The translations under genes were made by a program, and so were the position numbers. Below, one piece after another: positions 23,061 through 35,046 of a DNA stretch of 64,000 nt. Where the stretch lies: contig NC_030386.2 in assembly GCF_001625215.2 (NCBI RefSeq), positions 35,963,296-36,027,295 of the forward strand. The letters run 5' to 3'. Each line of letters opens with the position of its first letter. The first letter of the stretch is position 1. The notes under the pieces were generated by a model. It made no database searches and had not been told where the DNA came from. It was given only the letters and a program-made list of their open reading frames with translations. Source of the stretch: Daucus carota subsp. sativus. Lineage: Eukaryota > Streptophyta > Magnoliopsida > Apiales > Apiaceae.

Positions 23061-25342
23061 GAGACTTGGGGAGAGAGATGGGTATATATAGATAAAATAT
23101 AAGGTAGCCCAACTACCGGATACATACACTGTATCTATATCTATATGCATTTAATAATTTATTTAAGAGAAAAGTAGATTTTGAATATCTAACGTTCACA
23201 AGGGATTAGTTTAGACGTGAATGCATGTGAAATTAAAGTCAAAATACAAGTGAAATGTGATTACTTTTCTAATACTTTTTTTTTTGAATAATACTTTTCA
23301 AATACTTATTTTGTCTTTCTTCTAGCTACTCTTCAGCCCTCTCTACATGACATGATGTCTCGGATCGTCTCTGACGTTACCTTTTCAAAATCTTGTTATT
23401 TTCGTATTTTAGAAGATCTTTTAACACTTTTCACATAAAATAATTTTTTTAATTTACTTGAAAAAAACAATCATTTAAAATAGATTTACTTAGATTTTCT
23501 TAAATTTATTACAGATTTCGAATCAATTAGATCACATTCACTTGGATCTTCTTAAATTCATGAAAGATATCAAAATATCTAAAATATATTATAAAAATAA
23601 AATCTTCATATATAAAGTTACCAAGGGTCTATTGAATTTACAATATCAACGGGTTCTTAGAAAATAAAAGTACGATATAAATTAATTTCTTAAACAAAAA
23701 TTATAAAGTTAATTCATTGTTAATAAACACAAAAATTCTTTATCCAAAATTTGGGAAATTTAAGAATTTAATACAAAAATCAAACGCCTAGCCCACTAAA
23801 GCCGACGCAATACATAAAATGATACTTGTACAGTTGTACTTAACATCATCGGGCTAAAATAAAGTCATGTAGACTCGTGTTTTGGGCTGAGTATAGGGCT
23901 AAAATAAGAAAGTACTGTAGTTCTAATAAATTCACAATCCAAGAAAACTGGCCCGAATTCACACATGATAGAACTCTATTCAGATGCTAAAGCCCAATCA
24001 AAAATCAAAAGTTATCTACTTTGCTACAGATTCGGCAGGTAAGATGTTTTACATAAGATCTATAAGATTTATTAAAAAATATTTTTTATTTGACTAATAT
24101 ACTAATCAATTTATAAAGTGTTAAACCTCCCCCCAGAAATTAGAGTATTTGTAAAAAAAATATACACACAATTACAGAAAGAGTACGAATAAAGATGGTT
24201 AAATATAAGCAAGCATGCGTGTCTCTATACTTGGTAAGTTTTCAATCGATTCCCACTACTTGCATATCATAGTCGATCGATGATTTATTTTTCTTGAAAT
24301 ATAATATACACATACGGACAACAAAAATAATGCACTTAAAAATTCATCAGCTGAATTGATGCAGCCAATAAAATGAAAACAAAAATGTCAATATACTCCG
24401 CAAAGATTTAAGTAAATTGTTAATAGTAGCTGTCTCACCGTAATGTGACAACAACGCAAATAAAGATCTGATTTAAGCTGTCAGCATATCTAATGAACTG
24501 AAGTCTTACGGTGTTCCAGCTTGCCAATTCCACTTGTTTCTCTATGCCATAACAGTTTTTACTTGAAAACATTTCAGAAATTGACAGAATGTTCTATATA
24601 TATACGATATACGATATGATCGGAGATTTCAGAAATTAGATGAATATGATATTTTTAATTTAATTAGAGTGTTTGATGAATTTTTTTTAGAAATTGATCA
24701 AGAATAGTCGGAGATTTTTAATAAATCAGAAATTTTAGAATACTGACACTATTACCATATATTTTGTTTAATATTTGTTATTTCGTATTTTGCTATGGCA
24801 TGTTCCTAAGACCGTTGGAGTAAATCGATGAATCATTCAAGGTGCTGCTGGATTGATTCGGTTTTATAAAATCTTATTAATCATCACATATTTTTCTAAA
24901 GATAATATGACAGATTTAATAAATCATATATTATTATTATGTTATTTTCATGTATCACCTCATTAATATCAAATGTCATATTCCTGTTTTTTATATTACT
25001 TCGATTTGAGGAGCGGAATAGATTGGAAAACTATCATGTCCATATGATTGAAGGGCAACAAGAATTGACATGGTCGATGGTAACAAGGTTATACATAATG
25101 TACACGATGGATTGTAATAACAAAATAAACGTCTTGGGATCAGAGGTAACATCCATCAGATACCTCTTGTATCAATCTTGTCCTTAGCTTTTCAGAATTT
25201 GCGTTATGTCACAATTATGTTACTCATCCGTGGCGTGACAGTCTATACCAAAACCTCTTTAAATACTTGCTCAAATCTCCAGCATTTCACACCATTTCCA
25301 CCTTGAACTTCTTCAGCTAATCTCTGGTTTTTGAAGTTAATC
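23061..25342. other. Intergenic, AT-rich, no gene seen
   Basis: About 2.3 kb between divergent genes, holding both promoters. No coding sequence or bounded repeat was recognised. A TATATATAC-type stretch near 24597 is compositional rather than a positioned TATA box. Confidence 0.5.
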
Positions 25343-26871
25343 ATGGTTACAGCCAAAGCTGATGAAGAGAAAGCAACAAACTTCAAAGTGTTGCAAGAAT
25401 CTCCACCATCTTCATCGTATTTTCGATACAATTCTCCTTTAGTTCAAGTTGGCCTAATTGGTTTAGTCTGCTTCTGTTGTCCTGGAATGTTCAATGCACT
25501 CTCAGGAATGGGAGGGGGTGGCCAGGTGAATCACAAAGCGGCTAACAATGCCAATACTGCCCTCTACACTACCTTTGCAGTTTTCGGGGTTTTGGGAGGG
25601 GGAATCTACAATATCTTGGGGCCTAAACTGACCCTTTTCGCGGGTTGTTCAACTTACATTCTTTATGCAGGTTCTTTTCTGTATTATAACCATCAGAAGC
25701 ATCAGGCTTTCGCGATTGTGGCTGGAGCGCTGCTTGGTATTGGAGCTGGACTGCTCTGGGCTGGCCAGGGAGCTATGATGACTTCTTATCCGACTCCAGG
25801 TCGAAAAGGGAGTTACATTGCTATGTTCTGGAGTATATTCAACATGGGTGGTGTCATAGGGGGGTTGATACCGTTTATCATGAATTACAATAGAATTGAA
25901 GCCAGCTCGGTTAATGATGGAACTTACATTGGTTTCATGGTTTTCATGACTATTGGAACAATTCTGACACTGTCAATTTTGCACCCGAGTAAAGTTATTC
26001 GAGAAGATGGGACTAGATGTACTGAGATGAAGTACTCGAGTGTGAGGGTTGAGTCTGTTGCGATTATGAAGTTGTTTTTGGATTGGAGGTTGCTGTTGTT
26101 GGTGCCAGCAGCTTGGGCTAGTAACTTCTTTTATAGTTACCAGTTTAATAACGTGAATGGGGTTTTGTTCAATTTGAGGACTCGAGGTTTGAACAACGTG
26201 TTTTATTGGGGAGCTCAGATGATTGGATCTATTGGCATCGGCTATGTCATGGACTTTAGTTTCAAGAGCAGGAGGACAAGAGGTTTGGTTGGTGTTGCAA
26301 TTGTTGGAGTTCTTGGGACTGCGATTTGGGGGGGAGGGCTTGCCAATCAGGTTGGATATAAGCGCAATGAAAAACTCGTGTTACTTGACTTCAAGGACTC
26401 TGGTTCTGATTTTGCAGGGCCATTTGTGTTGTATTTTAGCTACGGCTTGCTTGATGCTATGTTCCAGAGCATGGTTTATTGGGTTATTGGGGCTTTGGCT
26501 AATGATGCCGCTGTCCTTAGCAGGTACATATAGACATGATGTCATAAGGCTATAGAGTTTAACATCGAACATCTTATAACATGAATTTAAAAAACTTGTG
26601 CAGGTACAATGGCTTCTACAAGGGCGTACAGAGTGCAGGGGCAGCAGTGGCTTGGCAAATCGATGTGCACAATGTGTCCTACGTGTCTGAACTGGCCGTG
26701 AATTGGGCACTATGCACAATTAGTTACCCATTGTTGGTTGTTCTGATAATCCTGGCCGTAAAAGACGAGAGTGTGGAAGACCTGGAAGGAACATCCAAGG
26801 AGGTTGCACTTCCAGCAGCTGTCCCAGAGTCCATGGAGGATAGTAATGTTGCTGTTAGCAAGTCATCCTAA
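25343..26871 (+). CDS. UNC93-like membrane protein (major facilitator superfamily)
   Basis: Two exons, 25343-26523 and 26604-26871, join in phase to about 482 aa. The protein has about eleven hydrophobic segments. It carries the plant UNC93-like hallmarks near the N-terminus (CCPGMFNALSGMGGGGQ, then NNANTALYTTFAVFG), GLLWAGQGAMMTSYP and the loop RKGSYIAMFWSIFNMGG, and SYGLLDAMFQSMVYW near the end. The C-terminal ~45 residues are hydrophilic and acidic. In animals UNC-93 proteins regulate K+ channels or traffic Toll-like receptors. Plant members are poorly characterised, with reports linking some to K+ homeostasis and ABA response. The start is the first ATG of the frame; a TTG 12 bp upstream is not used. 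Confidence 0.92.
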
Positions 26872-28691
26872 AATTATCATTTTTTATGTGTTGATTAATT
26901 CTTGTTAGAGTGGTAATCTACTCTGATACTTCTTCACTTATATGCAAACTTGTAATTCAATTCAGCAATAACTCTAGTGATTCATGAGCAGAATAAGCAT
27001 CAAAAAATGATTCATGATTCGGTTCATGTTTGTACGAATTTTAAGACCAGATGTCTGGCGACTTGGTCGCTACAAAATAAAGTTTTGCTCGTGTTCCTTC
27101 ACATTTCAATTTAGGCATATTCACCTGAGATAGTGACTGCCTGTCCCTGACAGGTTTAATTAAATGAAAAGGCGAGACGGCAATAGATTAGTAGTATCAT
27201 TTATCAATAATTGGCAAATTTACTGTAGAGTTCCAAACAACAGCAATGATCTGGATTATATCATAATCTAAAGATTCTGATCGGTTTAAACTAGGCCTTG
27301 ACAATTGACATGTATCAAACATAAATATGCAGCAAGAATATTACTGTTGCTATTCATAGTATGTAACCACCTGATGGCCGTAGGGATTTTACTTATGGTG
27401 CGTAGCTATCATGGTAAGCTTTTCTCTGGTCTCTTGTGTGTGGTTATTCCACGATGAATACGTTTGTTGTCTTTTTCTTCTTTATATATGAGTCTAAGCT
27501 AGGTTGGCGAAGGGATAGATTAGGGCCAGGTGTGTTGTGGTCATGATATCAGGGAATGACATGGTATAGGAGAAACTGGAACATTTCCAACTGCTTCATG
27601 ATCGCGTTATGGTCACATGGACGTGCCACATGTCCTGCTGCTTCATGGATGCGTTATGATCATGTGAACGATAGTCACCTCATATTTGGGCTACGGCTCT
27701 TCAATGGGGAGCCGAAGAGAATTAAGGGTCACAGTCTCGGAGAGTGAGCTGTTCGGTGTCTTGTGGCAGCCAATTTCGAAGGGTTGGAGGGTTTGGACGT
27801 CTGTAGGGCGTAGGCCATCAGCACCATTTTCTTGTATATAGAATGTACAGTGAAATTTTTTGTACAAAAATAGCATCAGGAGCGCGAAGAATATTGTGGT
27901 TCTAATTTGACGAGAAACTTTTTACCAGATCTTCAACAAGATCAAACTGTAACAACAATGCTACACACACACATTGATCATAAGACTCATGGCTGCATCT
28001 TTTTCGCATTGTGCGTCTGAATGTTCTTAACTGAATAGTTGTAAATAGCCGAGATTCCAATGAACAAAGAATTAAACCTAACTGATTCGGGTATTAAACC
28101 AGGAGACGATAATTTTTAGAATTTGCAGAACATTAATGCCATGCACTGTTCTAAGAAGCTGAACGTGACAATACGACCAAAACTACTTATTTTCTCTCAA
28201 AAACATTAATCAAGACGTACAATGATTGATAAAACCATGCCAGCGGTGATCCAGCCCTGAAATTCTAAAGTATTCACTACAGTACAAAGATGCTCCTCCA
28301 GACTTTTTCTTATTCTACTTTTAAATGTAAGGAATTTCCTCTTCTCGATTTGTTGATCGGCGTTGAGCCGGATACCACATCGAGTATATAATTAAAAAAC
28401 ATTCTATCCAGTTTCTGATGTGCATTTAAAGAAAAATCTTAAATCTTAATTGGCTTGATTAGTCCATTTATGAGTCATATGAATTTAGGATAATCTGATT
28501 AAAATCAATCAATTATGTGTCATCTTATTTAGGAAAAAAATTTACTCTGCTTAAAAGGACTCGGCTCAAATGCTTGCTCCCAACCCAACACATTTTAAAA
28601 TTATTTTGATGTTATTATCAATTTTAATTGAATAAAGTTTGACTTTAAATATTATGAATTTAAAATAGTAATGAAGTAGATATGGAACTTA
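26872..28691. other. Intergenic; less AT-rich segment at 27.4-27.9 kb of unknown origin
   Basis: No gene is supportable. The first part is UNC93-like 3' UTR. The segment 27380-27880 is visibly richer in G+C, with internally repeated words such as CTGCTTCATGGATGCGTTATG/AACTGCTTCATGATCGCGTT. It could be a decayed mobile-element or gene fragment, but no domain was recognised on either strand. Confidence 0.4.
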
Positions 28692-29604
28692 GGGGTCATT
28701 TGTTAATGGCTTAACTGAACAGGACGAACCCGTTCCTCTGTTCAGGTCATTTGGCTTGGTGCTCTTTTTCCTGGACGAAATAAAATTAGTTGGACGACGC
28801 GATAAAATTAACTGGACGACTGATGTGAGGAAATGGAGGGGGTTTGGTCCAGCAGCCTATTCTATACCCTTCTAAACGTAGTTACATTTTTTAATTTTTT
28901 AATTGCTGATGAAATTGATTACTTCGACAAATTTCACTGTTAAACTTTTTTCCTCTTTAACTCTGATTACTTTGAAACTATGTAACATTTATATTTATGA
29001 TTTATAAATTACATAAATATTAATAATTAAATTTAGATTTGTGTTTGAATTAAAATAATATAATATATTTTAATTTGGTAACTTTTAAAAAATAAATAAA
29101 TATGTTAATAAATGACTAAATTATCGATGACAAACCAGATCACTGGTATCAACCGAGTGATCAATAATTTTTTGATTTTTAATAATCTAATAAGCAGTGA
29201 TTAACCGGTATCCATATATCAACCCAACAATTATCAAAATTTTAATATCTTGATACAGACTTTATAAAATATAGTATATTGAGTGTAATTAAATAGTTCG
29301 AGTGGTTAAGAACAAAATTTGAATTTTTCTAAAATGACATGTACAAGTTTACAAGGTATATAAGTTTAATTGTCGAAAAAAAATTATTGTGTTTCTTATA
29401 TAATGCTATTATGTAAATAGTATTTTTTTTTAAAACAATTATATATCATTAAGTATATAAAAAAAGAATTTCAAACAAATATTATCATTCAGAAATTTAA
29501 AAAGTTACATTTATCAAATGACATCATTACTCATGGTTCAGAATTATCACTGGTTCAGATATAGATGGTTCAGAAGTTATGGTTCAGACTAAACAAATGA
29601 CCCC
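28692..29604. mobile_element. PIF/Harbinger-like non-autonomous element
   Basis: The ends are GGGGTCATTTGTTAATGG and the inverted CTAAACAAATGACCCC, each flanked by TTA, the 3-bp target duplication typical of PIF/Harbinger and Tourist elements. The 913-bp interior is AT-rich without coding capacity. The subterminal GGTTCAG words repeat four times near the right end. Confidence 0.75.
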
Positions 29605-29633
29605 TTACTTTTATCATGTCATAATTAAATTAA

Positions 29634-29825
29634 CGGTTTTTCTATGATGTGCCCATGGGCATATGCTAAGCGCGGAAAATTTTGTGCTTGGATCATTTTG
29701 ATCGGCTTTTATCTCATGATAATGGTGGACCCCCTACAAATACACCAACCACACCAATCAAAATCTCCCAAATAAAAAAATTTCCGCGCTTAGCATGTGC
29801 CCATGGGCACACACTAGCCAAACCC
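29634..29825. mobile_element. Mutator-type MITE, copy 1 (GTGCCCATGGGCAC family)
   Basis: A 192-bp element with inverted ends built on GTGCCCATGGGCA...GCTAAGCGCGG, flanked on both sides by TTAAATTAA, a perfect 9-bp target duplication (29625-29633 and 29826-29834). Nine-bp duplications indicate Mutator-family transposition. A second copy with an independent 9-bp duplication lies at 51846-52035 in the NAC intron. Copy 1 sits about 280 bp upstream of the Kazal gene start. Confidence 0.88.
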
Positions 29826-30100
29826 TTAAATTAAACATAAATTCGCACAGCTTGTTTTTTGAAACAAGGAAATTCAACAATGTTGTTGTAATGTTTGTTT
29901 AGCTGTCTCACCCACCTGGCGCTCTCTTTTGCATCTTCAATTTCTTTATTATGAAGAAACCAACGACACTTTATGGCTTTCTCTCGGTGTCATCGTAACA
30001 CATCAGATCTTATTCTTTCCTCGCCAAGAAGCCCTGTATCCTTATAAGCCTATCCCTCAATACAGGGCTTTCTTGGTTGTGTTGATGAAAATTATACACC

Positions 30101-30484
30101 ATGCCTGGATCCACATTATCAATACAAACGTTCCTGGTCATTTTTATCATCATTGCTAGTTTCAGTTCCACCGTGCGATCACAAAATAATGACAATCCTC
30201 TTCTTCTGCCGTCTGATCGTGGCGATATTTGTGGCAGAGAAGAGGCTGTTCCCGACACTTGTCCTGTCAAGTGCTTTCGGACCGACCCTGTTTGCGGTGT
30301 GGACGGTGTGACTTATTGGTGCGGGTGCAGGGACGCGTTGTGTGCGGGGACTCAGGTGGTCAAGCGAGGATTCTGTGAGGCCAGCGATGGGATAAATGGA
30401 TCGGTTTCAAGCCAGGCGTTGATTTTGGTTCAGATTGTGTGGCTCATTTTGCTTGGCTTCTTTGTGTTATTTGGACTTCTTTGA
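30101..30484 (+). CDS. Kazal-type serine protease inhibitor-like secreted protein
   Basis: A single-exon 127-aa protein. Residues 1-27 are a hydrophobic signal peptide (FLVIFIIIASFSS). The Kazal-like Cys-rich module spans about residues 44-92, with CGREE, TCPVKCFR, DPVCGVDGVTYWCGC and a final Cys in RGFC. The PVCGVDGVTY core is the classic Kazal signature. The last ~23 residues (ILVQIVWLILLGFFVLFGLL) are strongly hydrophobic, suggesting a GPI signal or membrane anchor. Plants carry very few Kazal-domain genes, and reported ones are linked to defence. Inhibitory specificity cannot be read without knowing the reactive-site loop. Confidence 0.88.
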   Translation: MPGSTLSIQTFLVIFIIIASFSSTVRSQNNDNPLLLPSDRGDICGREEAVPDTCPVKCFRTDPVCGVDGVTYWCGCRDALCAGTQVVKRGFCEASDGINGSVSSQALILVQIVWLILLGFFVLFGLL

Positions 30485-30817
30485 ACATTGGTGTAATCTT
30501 TCTGTATTACTAATATTTACAAATTCAGATTTATTTTTTGTATATACATTCTTTAACTTTGCTTTGTATTTAGAAATACTATGAATTCAGAAGTCAATAA
30601 TTGAGATATACTGATATGAGCATAAGCTTTGAAGATAATTGAACTTTCAAGTTCCCCTGAAATCCTTGGATGTTCTCATTAAAAAAATTTACCTACTTAA
30701 CTGGCAAATACTGTTAATTGAATGCAAATGACTAAATATACTACATTTGAGAACCTAGAGAAAGCAGGTTAGTCTTGATCAGTTGGTTACCGGATTCTCC
30801 TTCATGGATTCCCGAGT

Positions 30818-33800
30818 CTAGTTCTTATCCTTGATACTTGCGGAAGAACTGCCTTCAGAGATCTCCGGGACATTAGACTCAGAACAGTTGGCAGTTAGAT
30901 TTTTGTATATGCCAAGAGCTTCAGCTATCATGCTTGCAGGAGATGAAGCATTTGCCGGAAGCAACAACGTATTACCCTGGAAATTTTTATAAGAAACAAT
31001 TAAACATACAAATTAAATGAAATTGACTATAAAAGTAAAACATCTGCCAGTAGAGCTTGTTCTGTTTTACCTTCTTTGCTAGATTTCCGAAGGCATCGAT
31101 ATATTGTTCTGCTATCCCCAAACTTGCTGCCTGATTCATGAATATAGTGTAAAGTTCATAATACTTGCCTAGCATGTAATACACAGCTAAGAAAAGATCA
31201 GTGCTGTATATAAGATACTTGGACGTACACCACTTATAAGTTATAAGATGCTGAATTCCTTAATTTGTTTGCTTCTAGATCTTGAATTACAACAGCCATT
31301 GTAAATACCATATTTCTTACATATTGTCTTCTACAGTTCCATCAAAAGTGTGTCACAGAAACTAATGGTTCATAGTTTACAGAAATTTCCAACTTGAAGG
31401 TATAAGAATATGAATAAATGATGACGCAAAAAAACAGTATCAATATCAGAAGCTACCTCCGGTCCGCCATGGTTTCTAAGAGCATCTGAAACTAGAGCAA
31501 TTCGTTTGGTTGTTGCATGTGCAACTGCAAGTATGGCCTCTGCTTCTCCTAATAAATTAAAAAGAAACTAGTTTAGCCACCCAAATAGTTAAAAAAGACA
31601 ATCAGTGCATTACGTACAACAAAGGCAATATTCTTGTTACATAAATCTCTACGGAAGAATAACAGTACACTTAGTTGAGTCATTGCAATATCATCTCCAC
31701 GCACAGTTAGTTTAGTCTCTAGTTAGTGTTAACATGCACCAGACCCAACTAATTATTATGTGATCAAATTATAACAACTCACCTTGAGCTCTATTAACTT
31801 GGTCCATCTTTGCAGCTTCTGAGGCAAGAATAACAGAACTCTTCTTTCCATCAGCTATATTGATGTGTGCCTGCCTTTCTCCTGCAATTATAAAAGACAA
31901 AATCAAAGAACAGAAGCATCAATGATAAGAAATCTTCAGGCAGTATAGTTATGAGCGAACGCTAATGAAAGACTCAACCATAGTCCATACCTTCAGACAT
32001 CAGAACTTGAGCTCTCTTTTTGCGCTCTGCTTCAGCCTGCATCTCCATAGCTGCCCTTACACCCAGTGGAGGAGAAATATCCCCTGAATTTAAAAAGGAT
32101 CAATGGTGAGCTTTCTAACAAGTTAAATAGTTGTTCTTTCTGAGCAGACATAAATGTTAAAGTCCACAAATCAGCGACTAAAATACTTACTTATCTCGTA
32201 ACGGAGGCATTTCAGGCCCCAGTCTTTTGAAGCATCATTTATAGCTCTCTGTCATACAAAAGTTGTTAGTTATTGTATATGTTTCAACTATATCTAGATG
32301 ATTGTCACTTTTCCAAGACTTCTTGATAGAATAAAGACACTATTTTGCTTGTCACTTTTCCAAGACTCCTTGCATATGAAGAAGAAACTGGTTCTCTCTT
32401 CCTTCATGTTTTTCTTCCTCTTTTTTTTTGCTTTAACATTATCCCTTAGTTGTGATATTTATTATATGAACTATAATCTATAATTCTAAAGGCATCACAA
32501 ACATTACATGCTCAGAGGTACACCATCTTCTAATCAAGTTTGCAGTGCCTTTGGCAGTAATTCTTCCAAAAAACAGATACAAAAGTTTCCAAGTTAGACC
32601 TAGTCCTGGACCTCACGGACTTGAAATCATTTACTATGATTTACCACAACACTGATATGAATATGAAACTTTATCTGTTGTTTAACAATGTTTAAGAATT
32701 TATACAGCAAACCAACTTTCACAAGTAATAATAATGGACACATGACAATACAGTAAATATTTAATAACAAATGAAGCCGGAAGATTAGTACTGACCACTA
32801 TCTTATCATTGAGGGCACTTCGCTCCTCAAAACTTTTGTCCAGTGTTATCTTACCAAGCTCACTACGCATAGTTGTCTGAGCAAGTTGAATAACTGCATA
32901 TAGCGGGTTTTCAACTCCATAAGATGCTAATTTTGGGTCAACTATCTGCAGGTACCAAGTATTCTAAATTAATAAAGAGAATTATTAACAATAACAGTTC
33001 ACCTAAATCATGAAAGTACCAGTTATACCTTAACATAGAGAACTCCATCAATGGAGATGCTAACATTATCCTTGGTGATAGCATTCTGATCTGGAATCTG
33101 AATAGCCTCTTCTTTCAGGGAGTGAGCGTAGGCAATTCGATCAACAAAAGGGACAAGAAGGTGAATTCCAGGAGTAAGAGTTCTCGCATATCTTCCGAAT
33201 CTTTCAATCACAAATGCTTTTTTCTCAGGCACAATTCGGATCCCCCAGTTCACTGGTGCTTTAAGCTCAAGCCTAAATTATAAACAACTCAGAGATTGCA
33301 CACAAAGCTTATAAATCAGTACTAATCTAACAATTATATTGATTGTACATGACCACAAAATAACTATTCACGTCTTATAACATACTGTTAAACACCACAC
33401 GCCCGCTCAGCATTATAGATTACATATAAACACTCCACGACTCCAGATGCCGTGTTACATTGCACACTCGTTCAACATAAACATTAATCACGAATTATAA
33501 ACAGCGCAATGTGTGTTTCAATTTCATTACTAACATAATTAACATGCAAATCACAAACTACACGCATAATTCCATATATAGTTACTAATTCTACGATCTC
33601 ATACACACGCCTACACATATAATAGACGCTATCATAGATTTGCCTGCGATCACAATTGCAACGCGATCAAAATGCACAAATTATAACAGTCACAAAACTT
33701 ATAGATCAGTACTGCTGTATTTATTTATCAATCATAGGACAAAAAAAACTATAAGCCACTAGTATTCAAAAATAAAATGTAGCAAAAAAATAAAATCTAA

Positions 33801-34098
33801 CACACCAAAACTTTCAACAAATCACAGCTTATAAAACATCAATTAAACAATCATCATCAAATCATGCAACGGTTACCTACAAAAGCACAGGCTACATGTA
33901 TAAAACGATGAAGTAGTTTACACACCTGCTATCGCGACTCGAACGAAAGTGACGCACGGACTGAACAGAGGCAGCGGCTAACGGAGAACGGAGTTGATGA
34001 AGTAACGGTGATGAACTAGTGAGCTGCTTGCTTAAAATCGGCGAGAGCTGAGCAAGTTGCATTGAATTACGAGAGATTAATCTTGCTACTTGAGTCAT
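30818..34098 (-). CDS. Stomatin-like protein, mitochondrial (SPFH/PHB), copy A
   Basis: Nine exons join in phase: 34098-33926, 33272-33029, 32945-32796, 32248-32191, 32083-31991, 31881-31783, 31548-31457, 31130-31071 and 30976-30818. They encode about 375 aa. The N-terminus is Ser/Arg/Leu-rich, ends in RHFRSSRDS and looks like a mitochondrial presequence. The SPFH domain follows ([78 protein letters not shown]), then the stomatin-type Ala/Glu-rich coiled coil ([28 protein letters not shown]). Plant stomatin-like proteins sit in the inner mitochondrial membrane and help organise respiratory supercomplexes. The gene is a tandem duplicate of the one at 43612-46936. Confidence 0.93.
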
Positions 34099-34752
34099 TT
34101 CTTCAGATTTAAAATATCAGTATAAAGCTCTATATGTCTGTTTGTGTATCAATAGAGAGGGTTTTTAGCTTCTGTGTTGTGCGAGGGCGAATGAAAGTTT
34201 ATGATTTATAGAATTTGATTGCCCCTTCTGCAAGATATAAGATTATTAATGGATAATGTTGTAATTACATCTATCACCATATTCTACGGATGTATTTATG
34301 TTGCCCCCTTCTGCAAAACAGGCTAATATTTGAATAGGGAATTTGTTATTAACAAATTTGTAGTATATACGAATTTTAAAATAAATTTAAAATTATATTT
34401 TACACAATATTACTTGTGAAGTGTTGAACTTCTATCTCAAAGGAGCTAGTCAATTGGATTACCGGAACCTCGTTCCGAGAAATCTGGGTTATGCAAGAGA
34501 TATAAGTCAAAAAAAAAAAAAATGAAAGACGAAGGTGCAACGTTCCTCAACCTGCTATGAATTGCCCTTGAACATTCCAGCACTCGCTCCTCATACAGGG
34601 GGTCAGTTTTCGGGTTAGGTGTTGATGATGCTAATTGTTCAGTCTTCTGCTTAATATGCATGAAGCAACAAGGGGAAGGGGGACCAAGAAGGCTTAGCCA
34701 ACACTGAATCGAACACTACATACATAGGCATATACTTGCTAGTTGCTACATA
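34099..34752. other. Promoter side of SLP copy A and retrotransposon flank
   Basis: About 650 bp with no supportable gene. The first ~150 bp are probably the 5' UTR and core promoter of SLP copy A. The segment 34440-34690 looks like a decayed repeat of unknown type, less AT-rich than its surroundings and with a poly(A) tract on the plus strand. Confidence 0.4.
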
Positions 34753-34757
34753 CTGAT

Positions 34758-35034
34758 TATTGAAACTATAAGTGCAAAGATAAATTTATATATATGTGTT
34801 GCTGATCAATGTAAGAGAACAGAGTACTCTTGTATTGATATGTTGAAAGCTTAAGAAATTACATGAGAGAATGAACATATTTATACAGAAAATAACATGA
34901 AGCAAAGTCTATGCTAATGAATGTGGTGAGCTGCTCAATCACAATATTATTCACTGCTCAACTGCAGAGTTTAAGAGCTGGTGTTTTATTCTAGGAGTTG
35001 ACATTTGTGTCAATGTGAACTAGAGACTTTAACA
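34758..35034 (-). repeat. 3' LTR of the Copia element
   Basis: 277 bp, read TGTTAAAG...TTCAATA on the minus strand. It is nearly identical to the other LTR and flanked outside by the CTGAT target duplication. Confidence 0.96.
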
Positions 35035-35042
35035 CCCCCCTC
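35035..35042 (-). other. Polypurine tract
   Basis: GAGGGGGG on the minus strand, directly abutting the 3' LTR. This is the expected plus-strand primer of LTR retrotransposons. Confidence 0.85.
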
Positions 35043-35046
35043 GAAC

